Translations under genes and position numbers: made by a program | The notes under the pieces: model-generated | Databases searched by the model: none | What the model was told of the DNA's origin: nothing | What the model saw: the letters and a program-made list of their open reading frames with translations, nothing else | Part shown: positions 32,410-41,333 of the stretch, in pieces | Layout of the letters: each line of letters begins with the position of its first letter | Numbering within the stretch: the stretch's first letter is position 1 | Origin: Nocardiopsis gilva YIM 90087 | GTDB lineage: Bacteria > Actinomycetota > Actinomycetes > Streptosporangiales > Streptosporangiaceae | Assembly (NCBI RefSeq): GCF_002263495.1 | Contig: NZ_CP022753.1 | Span: 4,464,001-4,528,000 of the forward strand | Length of the DNA stretch: 64,000 nucleotides | Direction of reading: 5' to 3'

Positions 32410-33698
32410 GTGCAACGGAGCAGACTGTTCATCCCCGCTGCCCTCATCCCCCTCGTTCTGAGCACCGCCATGACCGCCAGCGCCGCCCCCGCGACCGCCG
32501 GGGACGAGGCGTCGCCCCAGCGCTACGCGGTCGCGGGCCCCTCGACTCCCCAGGAGCGCACCGAGATCGCCCAGACCGGCGTCGCCATCGACGAGGTGGG
32601 CGAGCAATCGGTGGTCATCACCGCCACCCCCGCTGAGGCCGACCGAGTCGACGCGCTCGGCTACGACCTCGTCGAGCTCCCCGATCCCAGCGCGTCCGAC
32701 GCGCCGGGACTCCAGGACTTCCCGCCGAGCGACTCCGCCTTCCACAACTTCGACGAACTGACCGAGGTCGTGGACACAACGGTCGCCGACCACCCCGACA
32801 TCGCGAAGAAGCACGTGATCGGCTCCACCTACCGGGGCCAGGACATCATGGCCGTCAAGATCAGCGGCAACGTCGAGACCGACGAGGACGAGCCGGAAGT
32901 CCTCTTCACCCACTCCCAGCACGCGCGGGAGCACCTCACCGTCGAGATGGCGGTGTACCTCCTGGGCATATTCACCGACGAGTACGGCCAGGACCCGGAG
33001 ATCACCGAGTACCTGGACAGCAGGGAGATCTGGATCCTGCCCAACCTCAACCCCGACGGCAGCGAGCACGACATCGCCACCGGCAGCTACCGTCACTGGC
33101 GCAAGAACCGCCAGCCCAACCCCCGCACCAATGCGGTGGGCACCGACATGAACCGCAACTGGGACTACAACTGGGGCTGCTGCGGCGGATCCTCGGGATG
33201 GCCCTCGTCCCAGACCTACCGCGGCGCGTCCCCCGAGTCCGCCCCCGAGGTCAAGGCCGTCGCCGACTTCGTGCGCGGCCGGGTCGTCAACGGCGAGCAG
33301 CAGATCACGGTCGCCATCGACTGGCACACCTACAGTGAGCTGGTCCTGTGGCCCTACGGCTACACCTACGACGAGACCGGCCCGGGCATGACGCCGGACG
33401 ACTACGACACCCACGCCGAACTCGGCCGCCTCATGGCGGGACCAACGGCTACACCCGGAGCAGTCCAGCGACCTGTACATCACGGACGGGACGATCAACG
33501 ACTGGCTGTGGGCGAGCAGCGGATCTTCAACTACACCTTCGAGATGTACCCTCCAGCCAGTCCGGCGGCGGCTTCTACCCGCCGGACGAGGTGATCCCCA
33601 GGGAGACCACGCGCAACCGCGAGGCCGTCATGCACCTCCTCGACTACGCGGACTGCCCCCAGCGCGTCATCGGCAAGGAGGCCGAGTACTGCGGCTAG
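32410..33698 (+). pseudogene. Secreted zinc carboxypeptidase (M14), C-terminal part frameshifted
   Basis: The GTG at 32410 (GGAGG 4 bases upstream) starts a signal peptide (LFIPAALIPLVLSTAMTASA) and an M14 peptidase. Zinc ligands are His and Glu in SQHAREHLTVEM and the later His in [16 protein letters not shown]. After GRLMA near 33438 the coding sense hops frames about four times before 33560: [30 protein letters not shown] (catalytic Glu), then [14 protein letters not shown] to TAG 33696-33698. Each hop fits one lost base in a G/C run. It is either a decaying gene or local sequence error. The IS element abuts its stop codon. Confidence 0.8.
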
Positions 33699-34621
33699 GG
33701 CCTGTTTTTTGAATCGGCGGGTGGAGTGGGGCTCGCGCTGGCAATCTTGGTGAGCGTGTCCGGCCGTCATGAACTCACCGATGCCGAGTGGGCCCTGCTC
33801 GCCCGCTCATGCCCGACAACCCGCCCAAAGGCGGCCAATGGGCCGACCACCGCCGCGTCATCAACGCCGTGCTGTTCCGAACCCGCACCGGGATCCCTGG
33901 CGTGACCTGCCCGAACGCTACGGCCCCTGGGAGACCGCGGCCGGGCGCCACCGCCGCTGGTGCCTGGACGGCACCTGGCAAAGGATCGCCGACCGGCTGC
34001 GCATCGACGCCGCCACCGGAGAAGACCTGGTGGTCGGCATCGACTCCACCAGCGTGCGCGCCCACTCCCACGCCGCCGGAGCCGCGAAAAAGGGGAAGCG
34101 GTACGGGACGAAGCGGACGGCTCGGAAGCACTGGGACGTTCCCGGGCGGGCTGACCACCAAGATCCACCTGATCGCCGACCAGCGCAGGCGGCCGCTGGT
34201 GACCGCGACCAGCCCGGCCAGCGCGGTGACGCGCCCATGTTCGAGCCGCTGATGGTCGCCCTGCACCTGCCCGCTCGGTCGGGCGCCCCGGACCAGGCCC
34301 GACCGGCTGCTCGCGGACAAGGCCTACTCCTCAGCGGCGATCCGCTCCCACCTGAGCAGGCGCGGTATCAAGGCGACCATTGCCCAGCCCGCCGACCAGC
34401 GGGCCAATCGCAGGCGCAGGGATCGGCGGGCGGTCGGCCCCGGCTTTCGACCGGGGTGCCTACCGCGGCCGCAACACTGTAGAACGGGCGATCAACCTGC
34501 TCAAGCAGAACCGGGCCGTGGCCACCAGGTACGACAAGCGCGCCGCGATCTACGACGGGACCGTCCAGCTCGCCTCGATACGGATCTGGCTACGCGACCT
34601 CACCCGTTCGAAAAACACTGC
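33699..34621 (+). mobile_element. IS5-family insertion sequence (IS427-like), 923 bp
   Basis: Bounded by direct repeats CTAG (33695-33698 and 34622-34625), the target duplication typical of several IS5-family elements. Imperfect terminal inverted repeats of about 15 bases: left GGCCTGTTTTTTGAA, right (inverted) GCAGTGTTTTTCGAA. It carries one transposase coding region in the plus orientation, broken by several indels. The left CTAG contains the stop of the carboxypeptidase gene, so the insertion sits exactly at that gene's end. Confidence 0.8.
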
Positions 34622-34625
34622 CTAG
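33756..34625 (+). pseudogene. IS5-family DDE transposase, multiply frameshifted
   Basis: Starts GTG at 33756 ([15 protein letters not shown]). Recognisable pieces in changing frames are [31 protein letters not shown], the DDE-type [29 protein letters not shown], and the end [20 protein letters not shown]...YDGTVQLASI, the usual IS5/IS427 C-terminus with the catalytic E. At least five single-base indels are needed to restore one frame, mostly in G/C runs. The final TAG is supplied by the CTAG target duplication rather than by the element. Confidence 0.82.
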
Positions 34626-34895
34626 CCCGCACCCCTACTCCGTCTCCCGCCGTGTCGGGCAGGGGCCGAGGGACACCCGTCCCTCGGCCCTGCCACCCGC
34701 CCACATGCCATCGTGGCGGGAGGGGCTCGACGACAAAATCCGAACGCCCGATCGAGGGCAAACGGCATTCCAGCCGCCATTCGGACACCGGCATCGATTT
34801 CATTCCGTTGCGCGGACGCACGCCCGTGTTTCCATGGGTGCGACGCGGCAATTCCGCCATCGGTTTCCGAGTCGAATGAGGTTGGGCGTACCCGC

Positions 34896-35726
34896 ATGCC
34901 AGGATTCCCTCCCCTCTACAATATCTTCACCCCACCGCCCCCACCCGAGATAGCGCAGGACTGCGATGCGGCGCCGCCCGACTTTGTCGGCGTGGGAACG
35001 ATGAAGTCAGGAACCACCTGGTGGTGGTCGATCCTCATGAGCCATCCGAATGTCTTCTCGTCGCGCGAATCCGCTTCTCCCGGTCATCCGCCACGCAGTC
35101 TCCACGACCTGAACGATCAGATCTACGGGGCGAAGGAAATTCATTTCTTCAACCACTACGGCGGTGTGCGGGATATCGATCCCACGCTCTACCACCGCTA
35201 TTTCCCACGACCCCCCGGCACCATCACCGGAGAGTGGACGCCGCGGTATATGTACGATTTCTGGGTACCGCCCATGCTGCGGCGGGCGGCCCCCGATGCC
35301 AAGCTCCTGATTCTGCTCCGCGACCCCGTGGAGCGGTTCGTGTCCGCGCTCGCCCACCAGTCGGCCTGGGGATCCGACCTCGACCCCGTCTCCATCGACC
35401 ACCAGTTCAGGAGGGGGCTGTACTGGCAGCAGGCGCGGAATCTGCTGAGCTACTTCGATCGGGACCAGATCCTGGTGCTGCAGTACGAGCGGTGCGTGCT
35501 CGATGTCCACCAGGAGGCCAAGCGCACGTTCGCCTTCTTGGGGCTCGACACGGACACATGGCGACTACCTCAGGACTGGAATCGCCGCGTCGGGCTTGAC
35601 CACCCCAAACCCGATATCGACCAGGCCACGCGCGATGCCGTGCGCGCTGCCTACCAGCCGGACGTCGAGCGGTTGTTGGCCGAGTTCCCCTCCGTGGACG
35701 GATCCCTGTGGCCGACCGCGCCGTGA
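34896..35726 (+). CDS. Sulfotransferase domain protein
   Basis: A 276-residue PAPS-dependent sulfotransferase-like enzyme. The 5'-phosphosulfate loop is GTMKSGTTW (residues 34-42) and the 3'-phosphate motif is LLRDPVERFVSALAHQ near 145; the C-terminal region resembles heparan-sulfate/glycolipid sulfotransferases (FLGLDTDTW). No signal peptide or membrane helix is seen. Parts of the gene (34960-35280) are less GC-rich than neighbours. With an IS element next door, this hints at acquired DNA. The ATG at 34896 lacks a good ribosome site. The acceptor is unknown. Confidence 0.78.
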   Translation: MPGFPPLYNIFTPPPPPEIAQDCDAAPPDFVGVGTMKSGTTWWWSILMSHPNVFSSRESASPGHPPRSLHDLNDQIYGAKEIHFFNHYGGVRDIDPTLYHRYFPRPPGTITGEWTPRYMYDFWVPPMLRRAAPDAKLLILLRDPVERFVSALAHQSAWGSDLDPVSIDHQFRRGLYWQQARNLLSYFDRDQILVLQYERCVLDVHQEAKRTFAFLGLDTDTWRLPQDWNRRVGLDHPKPDIDQATRDAVRAAYQPDVERLLAEFPSVDGSLWPTAP

Positions 35727-35823
35727 CGCGCGCCTGGTGTCCCACAGCGCGTCGGGCGCGGTCATCCGTCCGCCGAGGAGGGCTCGCTTCGCCCACCGCG
35801 ACGCCCGGCCGTGGCGGCCCCGG

Positions 35824-37176
35824 TCAGCTCCGGGAGAGCAGACGGCCCTGCGGGTGGGCGGTGTCGACCCGCTGTCCACGCAGCCAGGTCTGGCGGACCA
35901 CGCCGGTGAGTTCGCGGCCGTCATAGGCGCTGAGGGGATGCTTGTGCTGCAGCGTCGCGGCGTCGATACGGGTGGAGGCCGCGGGAGCCACCACGGCGAA
36001 GTCGGCGTCGTAGCCGACCTGCAGCCGCCCCTTGCCGCGCACGCCCGCGATCTCGGCGGGGCGCCGCGCCATCCAGCGCACCACGTCGCTCAGCGCGTAT
36101 CCGCGCGCGCTGGCCTCCGTCCAGACGGCCGGGAACCCGACCTGCAGGCCGGACACCCCGCCCCACGCCGTGCCGAAGTCGCCGGTGGCCAGATCCTTGA
36201 GGTCCGGGGTGCTCGGCGAGTGGTCGCTGACGACGCAGTCGATGAGGCCCCCGCCCAGGGCCTGCCACAGGGCGTCCCGGTTGGCCGCACCGCGGATGGG
36301 CGGGCAGCACTTGAACTGCGTCGCCCCGGCCGGCACCTCTTCGGCCGCGATGGTGAGGTAGTGGGGGCACGTCTCGACGGTGAGCGGGACACCGTCGTCC
36401 TTGGCCTCCTTGATCAGCGGCAGCGCGGTCGCGGTGGACAGGTGCAGGATGTGCGACCGGGTGCCGGTGGCCCGCGCGGTGTCGATGACGAGCCGGATCG
36501 CCGCGTGCTCGGCCTCGTCGGGACGAGAGGCGAGGAAGGAGTCGTACGCGCGGCCCTGGGCCGGCGGGGCGGCGTCGAGGACCTGCGGGTCCTCGGCGTG
36601 CACGATGATCATCCCGCCGAACGCGCCGATCGCGGCGACGGCGGCACGGAACTCCTCGGGGCTCAGGTGGCCGAACTCGTCGACGCCCGACGGCGAGAGG
36701 AACGACTTGAAGCCGTAGACGCCCTCCTCGTGCAGGGCGCGCAGCTCCGCGGCCGTCTCCGGTCCGGTGTTCTCCGGTACGGCCCCGCCCCAGAACCCGA
36801 CGTCGACGGCGACCTGGTCGCGCGCGACGGCGCGCTTGACGTGCAGCCCGTCGACCGTCGTCGTGGGCGGGACGCTGTTCAGCGGCATGTCGACGATCGT
36901 GGTGACGCCCCCGGCAGCGGCGGCGCGCGTGGCCGTGGCGAAGCCCTCCCACTCGGTCCGCCCGGGTTCGTTCACGTGCACGTGGCTGTCGACCAGGCCG
37001 GGGAGCAGCACCTCGTCCTCGGCGAGTTCGACAGCTCTCTCGGCGTCCAGCCCGGCGCCCGGATCCGCGACGGCGGCGATCCGCCCGCCGCTCACCCCGA
37101 TCTCGACGGCGCGCTCGTCATCCCCCACGATCGCCCGCCGGGCGCGGATGGTCAGGTCGTAGTCGTGTTGTGCCAT
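35824..37176 (-). CDS. allB: Allantoinase
   Basis: A 450-residue amidohydrolase opening the ring of allantoin to allantoate. Metal-binding VDSHVHVNEPGRTEWEGF (His65, His67), a Lys in GVYGFKSFLSPSGVDEFG fit to be the carboxylated bridge, plus HAEDPQ, HILHLSTATALP and DHSP (Asp ligand) are all present. The HVNEPGRTEWEGF wording and the urate genes nearby favour allantoinase over dihydroorotase or hydantoinase. The ATG at 37176 is preferred to the longer frame. It is downstream of the CitE-like aldolase gene, 132 bases apart. Confidence 0.92.
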   Translation of the reverse strand: MAQHDYDLTIRARRAIVGDDERAVEIGVSGGRIAAVADPGAGLDAERAVELAEDEVLLPGLVDSHVHVNEPGRTEWEGFATATRAAAAGGVTTIVDMPLNSVPPTTTVDGLHVKRAVARDQVAVDVGFWGGAVPENTGPETAAELRALHEEGVYGFKSFLSPSGVDEFGHLSPEEFRAAVAAIGAFGGMIIVHAEDPQVLDAAPPAQGRAYDSFLASRPDEAEHAAIRLVIDTARATGTRSHILHLSTATALPLIKEAKDDGVPLTVETCPHYLTIAAEEVPAGATQFKCCPPIRGAANRDALWQALGGGLIDCVVSDHSPSTPDLKDLATGDFGTAWGGVSGLQVGFPAVWTEASARGYALSDVVRWMARRPAEIAGVRGKGRLQVGYDADFAVVAPAASTRIDAATLQHKHPLSAYDGRELTGVVRQTWLRGQRVDTAHPQGRLLSRS

Positions 37177-37308
37177 GTCGTCCGATTCCACTCGTGGTCC
37201 ACAGGTCGATTCATCGCGATGGAGGCGCGGCCCGCCGTCCGGGTTGACGGGGTGCAAGGGGTTCCCCCGAGAACCCCGCGTCCGCCATGCCCGGGCGCCG
37301 GGGCCGAC

Positions 37309-38607
37309 TCAGCCCACACGGCGGGCGGCCAGCGCGGTGAGGGTGTCGACTCCCGCCCCCGCGGCCTTCTCGACTTCGGTCTCGCCCAGCGCGCCGCAGC
37401 GCAGGCCGCGGACCAGGGCCGCGGACAGGGCCTGGGCGGTCGCCGGTTCGTCCTGCACGCCGCTGTCCAGCGCGCCGAGGTAGGCCCTGAGGCGGTCGGC
37501 CGCCGGGGCGAACGCCTCCCGGTAGAAGGCGTAGGTGGCCAGGTAGCGCGTGGGGAGCTGGTGCGGGTGCATATCCCAGCCCTGGTAGAAGGCCCGCTCC
37601 AGGGATCGGCGGACCAGTCCGGCGTGCAGCCGCCAGGCCGCGTGCACCTCCACCGGCGTTCCCACCGGGAGTACGTTGGTGGAGCCGTCCGACAGCCACA
37701 CCCCCGTTCCGGCGGCGGCCAGCTGCATGACCGCCTTGGCGTGATCGGCCACCGGGTGGGCCATGCTCTGGTAGGCGGCGGTGACCCCGCACGCGGCGCT
37801 GTAGTCGTAGGTGCCGTAGTGCAGGGCGGTGACGCGCCCGGCGCCCGCGTGCACCATGCGGGCCACGGCGGCGGTGCCGTCCGGGGCGAGGACGGACTGC
37901 GGGGTCTCGATCTGCAGCTCGAAGCCGAGCCGCCCCGCGTCGAGCCCGAACCGCGACTCCAGCTGCTCGGTCACCCACACCATCGCTGTGACCTGCTCGA
38001 CCGAGGTGATCTTGGGCAGGGTCAGCACGAAGCCGTCGGGGAGGTCGCCGGCGCCCTCGAGCACGGTCCCGATGAAGAGGGCCAGACTGCGCAGGCCCCG
38101 GTGCCGCCCGGCGGCCTCCATGCCCTTCATCCGGATGCCGACGTAGGGCGGGGCCGCGCCCGCCGCCAGATCGGCGCACAGCGCCGCGGCGGCCTCTCGC
38201 ACGTGCCCGTCCTCCTCGGCGTCGGAGCGGGCGCCGTAGCCGTCCTCCAGGTCGATCCTGAGGTCCTCCACGGGTTCGGTGCGCAGCTTGTCCAGAACGC
38301 GCGGGAGGCAGTCGGCCACCATGTCCTCGGCCAGGCCGGTCGCCGTCGCCAGTGCCGCGGCGTCGGGGGCCGCCTCGCCCAGGATCTCCAGGGCCTGGTC
38401 ACCCCACGCACGCGCGATTCCCGCGTGGACGCGGTCGGCCGGGATGTAGACGGTGTGCACCGGCTGACGCCGCCCCCGCTCCCCCGGATATCGTTCCAGC
38501 AGGCTGGCATCGGCATCGGCCAGCCGCCTGTCAAGGGCATCGTTCAGATCGTCCAGGCCGATAGCGGCCAGGTCCGCGCCGCCCTGCGGAGAACCCTGCA
38601 TACCCAC
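37309..38607 (-). CDS. HpcH/HpaI (CitE-like) aldolase family protein, DUF6986 type
   Basis: A 432-residue protein of the aldolase/citrate-lyase beta/malate-synthase superfamily. Seen: RIDLEDGYG (Mg-binding acidic motif) near residue 140, RMKGME, FELQIETPQSV (second metal Glu) near 230, HYGTYDYSAACGV near 265, and a malate-synthase-like end GWDMHPHQLPTRY. Superfamily members make or break C-C bonds using acetyl-CoA, pyruvate or glyoxylate. Its place before allB under the ureide regulator suggests a glyoxylate-consuming step, but the reaction is not established. The GTG at 38607 has AAGGG 9 bases upstream. Confidence 0.75.
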   Translation of the reverse strand: MGMQGSPQGGADLAAIGLDDLNDALDRRLADADASLLERYPGERGRRQPVHTVYIPADRVHAGIARAWGDQALEILGEAAPDAAALATATGLAEDMVADCLPRVLDKLRTEPVEDLRIDLEDGYGARSDAEEDGHVREAAAALCADLAAGAAPPYVGIRMKGMEAAGRHRGLRSLALFIGTVLEGAGDLPDGFVLTLPKITSVEQVTAMVWVTEQLESRFGLDAGRLGFELQIETPQSVLAPDGTAAVARMVHAGAGRVTALHYGTYDYSAACGVTAAYQSMAHPVADHAKAVMQLAAAGTGVWLSDGSTNVLPVGTPVEVHAAWRLHAGLVRRSLERAFYQGWDMHPHQLPTRYLATYAFYREAFAPAADRLRAYLGALDSGVQDEPATAQALSAALVRGLRCGALGETEVEKAAGAGVDTLTALAARRVG

Positions 38608-38908
38608 TGCTGATGACCCTTTCCGTGTGTGACTCCGGTCGGCCACGGCCGGGCTTGCCCCTACAGAATCCCGATCCGAGTGCTTCTATATAGCGGACAT
38701 TAACTTCTACAATTCGGAAGAACAAGAGCAAGCGGCGGAGACACCACCCCCGAGGCCACCACGAACACCACCACCAGGCCCTCGGGAACCCCGAACGGGT
38801 ATCGTCCACTGCTTCCGTATCGCAGAATAAGAACTCCGAAGAGTGTGACCGCGAGGATCCGCGAACAGCGATCGATCGGAGCGGTCACGTGTTGGGAGCT
38901 GGAGACCC
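38608..38908 (+). promoter_or_regulatory. Divergent control region, aldolase-allB operon / IclR regulator
   Basis: 301 bases, AT-rich in 38680-38735. On the minus strand TATATA (38687-38692) is a candidate -10 for the aldolase operon. TTC-N9-GAA dyads occur at about 38712 and 38814, close to each promoter, and could bind the divergently encoded IclR protein. The exact operator is not proven. Confidence 0.4.
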
Positions 38909-39769
38909 TTGGCAACGTCACCGACAGCGGCCGGCGGCAACGGCGCCGCCGATCCCCTCGCCTCCGGAGCCACCGGCGCCCCCGTCGGGTCGGACTCCGA
39001 TCCCCTGTCCGGCCCCCGCCCGCGCCCCGGCGGGGTCCAATCGCTGGACCGGGCCTTCGCGCTGCTGGAGATCATGGCCGACGCGGGCGGGGAGATCTCA
39101 CTGAGCGAACTGGCCGACGCCTCCGGCCTGCCCCTGCCCACCATCCACCGGATCATCCGCACGCTGGTCGGCAACGGCTACGTGCGCCAGCTGCCATCGC
39201 GGCGGTACGCCCTGGGCCCCCGGCTGATCGGCCTCGGCGAGAGCGCCTCCCGCATGCTCGGCACCTGGGCCCGGCCCCACCTGTCCCAGCTCGTCGAGGA
39301 CCTCGGCGAGACCGCGAACCTGGCGATGCTCGACGGCGACAAGGTCGTCTACGTCGCCCAGGTCCCCTCCCCGCACGCCATGCGCATGTTCACCGAGGTC
39401 GGCCGGCGCGTCCTGCCGCACTCCGCCGGTGTCGGCAAGGCCCTGCTCGCCCAGCTGCCCGAGGACGAGGCACTGGCCACCGTCCGGCGCACCGGCATGC
39501 CGGCCGCCACCGACCGCACCATCACCACACCCGAGGCGTTCGCCGCCGAGCTGGCCAAGATCCGCGAGCGCGGATACGCCATCGACGACGGCGAACAGGA
39601 GATCGGCGTGCGCTGCCTGGCCGTCGGCGTCCGGGGCGGCCCGGCCATGATGGCCGTCTCGATCTCCGGTCCGGAGGCCCGGGTCAGCTGGGACTTCGTC
39701 GAGAAGGCCGCGCCCATCGTGCAGCGCACCGCGGCGTCTCTGGCCGGAGACCTCAACCACCAGAACTGA
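38909..39769 (+). CDS. IclR family transcriptional regulator (AllR-like)
   Basis: A 286-residue IclR-type regulator: a Gly/Pro-rich N-terminal extension (about 40 residues), a winged helix SLSELADASGLPLPTIHRII at about 62-85, and a C-terminal effector domain with AMLDGDKVVYVAQV, LPHSAGVGKALLA and GYAIDDGEQEIGVRCLAV. In E. coli and Streptomyces, IclR proteins (AllR) repress allantoin/glyoxylate genes and respond to glyoxylate or allantoate. Adjacency makes that the likely role here. The TTG start at 38909 has GGAG 4 bases upstream. Confidence 0.88.
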   Translation: MATSPTAAGGNGAADPLASGATGAPVGSDSDPLSGPRPRPGGVQSLDRAFALLEIMADAGGEISLSELADASGLPLPTIHRIIRTLVGNGYVRQLPSRRYALGPRLIGLGESASRMLGTWARPHLSQLVEDLGETANLAMLDGDKVVYVAQVPSPHAMRMFTEVGRRVLPHSAGVGKALLAQLPEDEALATVRRTGMPAATDRTITTPEAFAAELAKIRERGYAIDDGEQEIGVRCLAVGVRGGPAMMAVSISGPEARVSWDFVEKAAPIVQRTAASLAGDLNHQN

Positions 39770-39795
39770 TCGCCCGCGGCGGCGCCGAAACACCT

Positions 39796-39826
39796 CGCCC
39801 CACCCGGAGAGGCTCCGGGTGGGGCG
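39796..39826 (+). terminator. Bidirectional hairpin between IclR gene and era
   Basis: A perfect 14-bp stem (39796-39809/39813-39826) with a 3-base loop between convergent stops at 39769 and 39854. Confidence 0.82.
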
Positions 39827-39853
39827 GAGATCAGCGCGGGTCGGCCGCCGACG

Positions 39854-40822
39854 TCAGGTCTGCTGGTCGAAGCCCAGCCGGCGCAGCTGCTTGGGGTCGC
39901 GCTGCCAGTCCTTGGCGACACGCACCCGCAGGTCCAGATAGACGCGGCTGCCCAGCAGGCCCTCGATCTGTTTGCGCGCGGCCGACCCGACCTGGCGCAG
40001 CCGCGCGCCCTTCGTGCCGATGACGATGGCCTTCTGGCTCGGGCGCTCCACGTACAGCGAGGCGTAGATGTCGATGAGCTCCTTGCCCGGCGGGGTGTCC
40101 GCGCGCGGGGCCATCTCGTCGACCACCACCGCGATCGAGTGCGGCAGCTCGTCGCGGACCCCTTCGAGGGACGCCTCCCGGATGAGCTCGGCGACCAGCA
40201 TCTCGTCGGGCTCGTCAGTGAGATCGCCGTCCGGGTACAGCGGCGGCCCCTCGGGCAGGTGGCCGCAGAGAACGTCGGTGACGGTGTCGACCTGGAACCC
40301 GCTGTCGGCCGAGACCGGCACGATGTCGGCCCACTCCCCCAGCCGGTCCACGGCCATCAGCTGCTCGCCGATCTGCCGCTTGTCGGCCAGGTCGGTCTTG
40401 GTGACCACCGCGATGACCGGGGTGTCGGTCTGCGCGGCGAGCTCGCCCGCGATGTAGGTGTCGCCGCGGCCGATCGGCTCGTTGGCCGGGACGCAGAACA
40501 CGATGACGTCGACCTCGACCAGTGTCGAGCGCACGAGGCTGTCGAGCCGCTCGCCCAGCAGCGTGCGCGGCTTGTGCAGCCCGGGGGTGTCCACGACGAT
40601 CAGCTGGGCGTCGTCGCGGTGCACGATCCCGCGCACCGTGCGCCGGGTGGTCTGCGGGCGATTGCTGGTGATCGCGACTTTCTGTCCCACCAACGCGTTC
40701 ATCAGCGTCGACTTGCCGACGTTGGGCCGGCCGACGAAGCAGGCGAACCCGCTGCGGAACCCCTCCGGGTAGGAGGGCATGGCGAGCGGGACTCGCAGCT
40801 TCTCGAGGTCGAGGTCGTTCAT
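39854..40822 (-). CDS. era: GTPase Era
   Basis: A 322-residue GTPase needed for 30S ribosome assembly. G1 GRPNVGKST (about residue 31), G2 TTRRTVRG, G3 DTPGLHKP, G4 TKTD, and a C-terminal KH domain for 16S rRNA (AIVIGTKGARLRQVGSAARKQIE) are all intact. It ends the minus-strand series phoH-ybeY-corC-deaminase-like-era, a classical actinobacterial order, with about 92 bases to the preceding gene. Confidence 0.96.
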   Translation of the reverse strand: MNDLDLEKLRVPLAMPSYPEGFRSGFACFVGRPNVGKSTLMNALVGQKVAITSNRPQTTRRTVRGIVHRDDAQLIVVDTPGLHKPRTLLGERLDSLVRSTLVEVDVIVFCVPANEPIGRGDTYIAGELAAQTDTPVIAVVTKTDLADKRQIGEQLMAVDRLGEWADIVPVSADSGFQVDTVTDVLCGHLPEGPPLYPDGDLTDEPDEMLVAELIREASLEGVRDELPHSIAVVVDEMAPRADTPPGKELIDIYASLYVERPSQKAIVIGTKGARLRQVGSAARKQIEGLLGSRVYLDLRVRVAKDWQRDPKQLRRLGFDQQT

Positions 40823-40914
40823 TACTCCAGTGTCACCTGTGTCAGGAGCGCTCGGGACCAGGAACGGGCGTGCGTCGGCGCACGTGGGCGCCGGTCCCGG
40901 GCTGTGTCGTCACG

Positions 40915-41262
40915 TCAGCTCGTGCCGCCGCGCAGGGAGCCGTCGGGGGCGACCAGCAGCAGCGTGGCCGTCTTCAGATCCGCCGCCACCGCGGTGTCGG
41001 TCTCGGGCAGCTCGTCGGCGTCGGTGACCACGACGGCCGCCTCCAGCCGCTCGGCTTCACTGGAGACCGCGGCCGCGACGGCGGCCTGCAGGGCCGACAG
41101 GCGCAGCGCGGGCAGGTCGACCGTGGTCGCCACGTACGTGCGACCGGTCTCATCGCGCACCGCCGCGCCCTCGCGCGCCCCGTTGCGGGCGCGGGACGCG
41201 CGGGCCAGCGTGATGAGCTTCTCGTCCTCGGGGTCGAGGTCGCGGGGGGGCGTGTCGGTCAC
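40915..41262 (-). CDS. Cytidine deaminase-like protein lacking the zinc site
   Basis: A 115-residue protein (GTG 41262, GGAGAA about 8 bases upstream; a longer ATG start at 41277 is possible). Its outline is that of the small cytidine-deaminase fold (LARASRARNG, GAAVRDETGRTYVATTV, SALQAAVAAAVS). It has no His/Cys-Ala-Glu and no PCxxC, so zinc catalysis is not expected. Actinobacterial genomes commonly carry such a gene between corC and era, often annotated as cytidine deaminase. It is more likely a pseudoenzyme of unknown role. Confidence 0.7.
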   Translation of the reverse strand: MTDTPPRDLDPEDEKLITLARASRARNGAREGAAVRDETGRTYVATTVDLPALRLSALQAAVAAAVSSEAERLEAAVVVTDADELPETDTAVAADLKTATLLLVAPDGSLRGGTS

Positions 41263-41333
41263 GGGTCTGTTCTCCATTCGTCAGGTCACCGGTGAACTGA
41301 TCACCGATCATGCGGCGGGCCGGGTGCCGGGTG

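Noticed and set aside
35824-37176. Dihydroorotase (pyrC) or hydantoinase
   Set aside because: The HVNEPGRTEWEGF motif and the urate-degradation neighbours fit allantoinase; no pyrimidine genes are adjacent.
40915-41262. Active cytidine deaminase
   Set aside because: Both zinc-binding motifs are missing.
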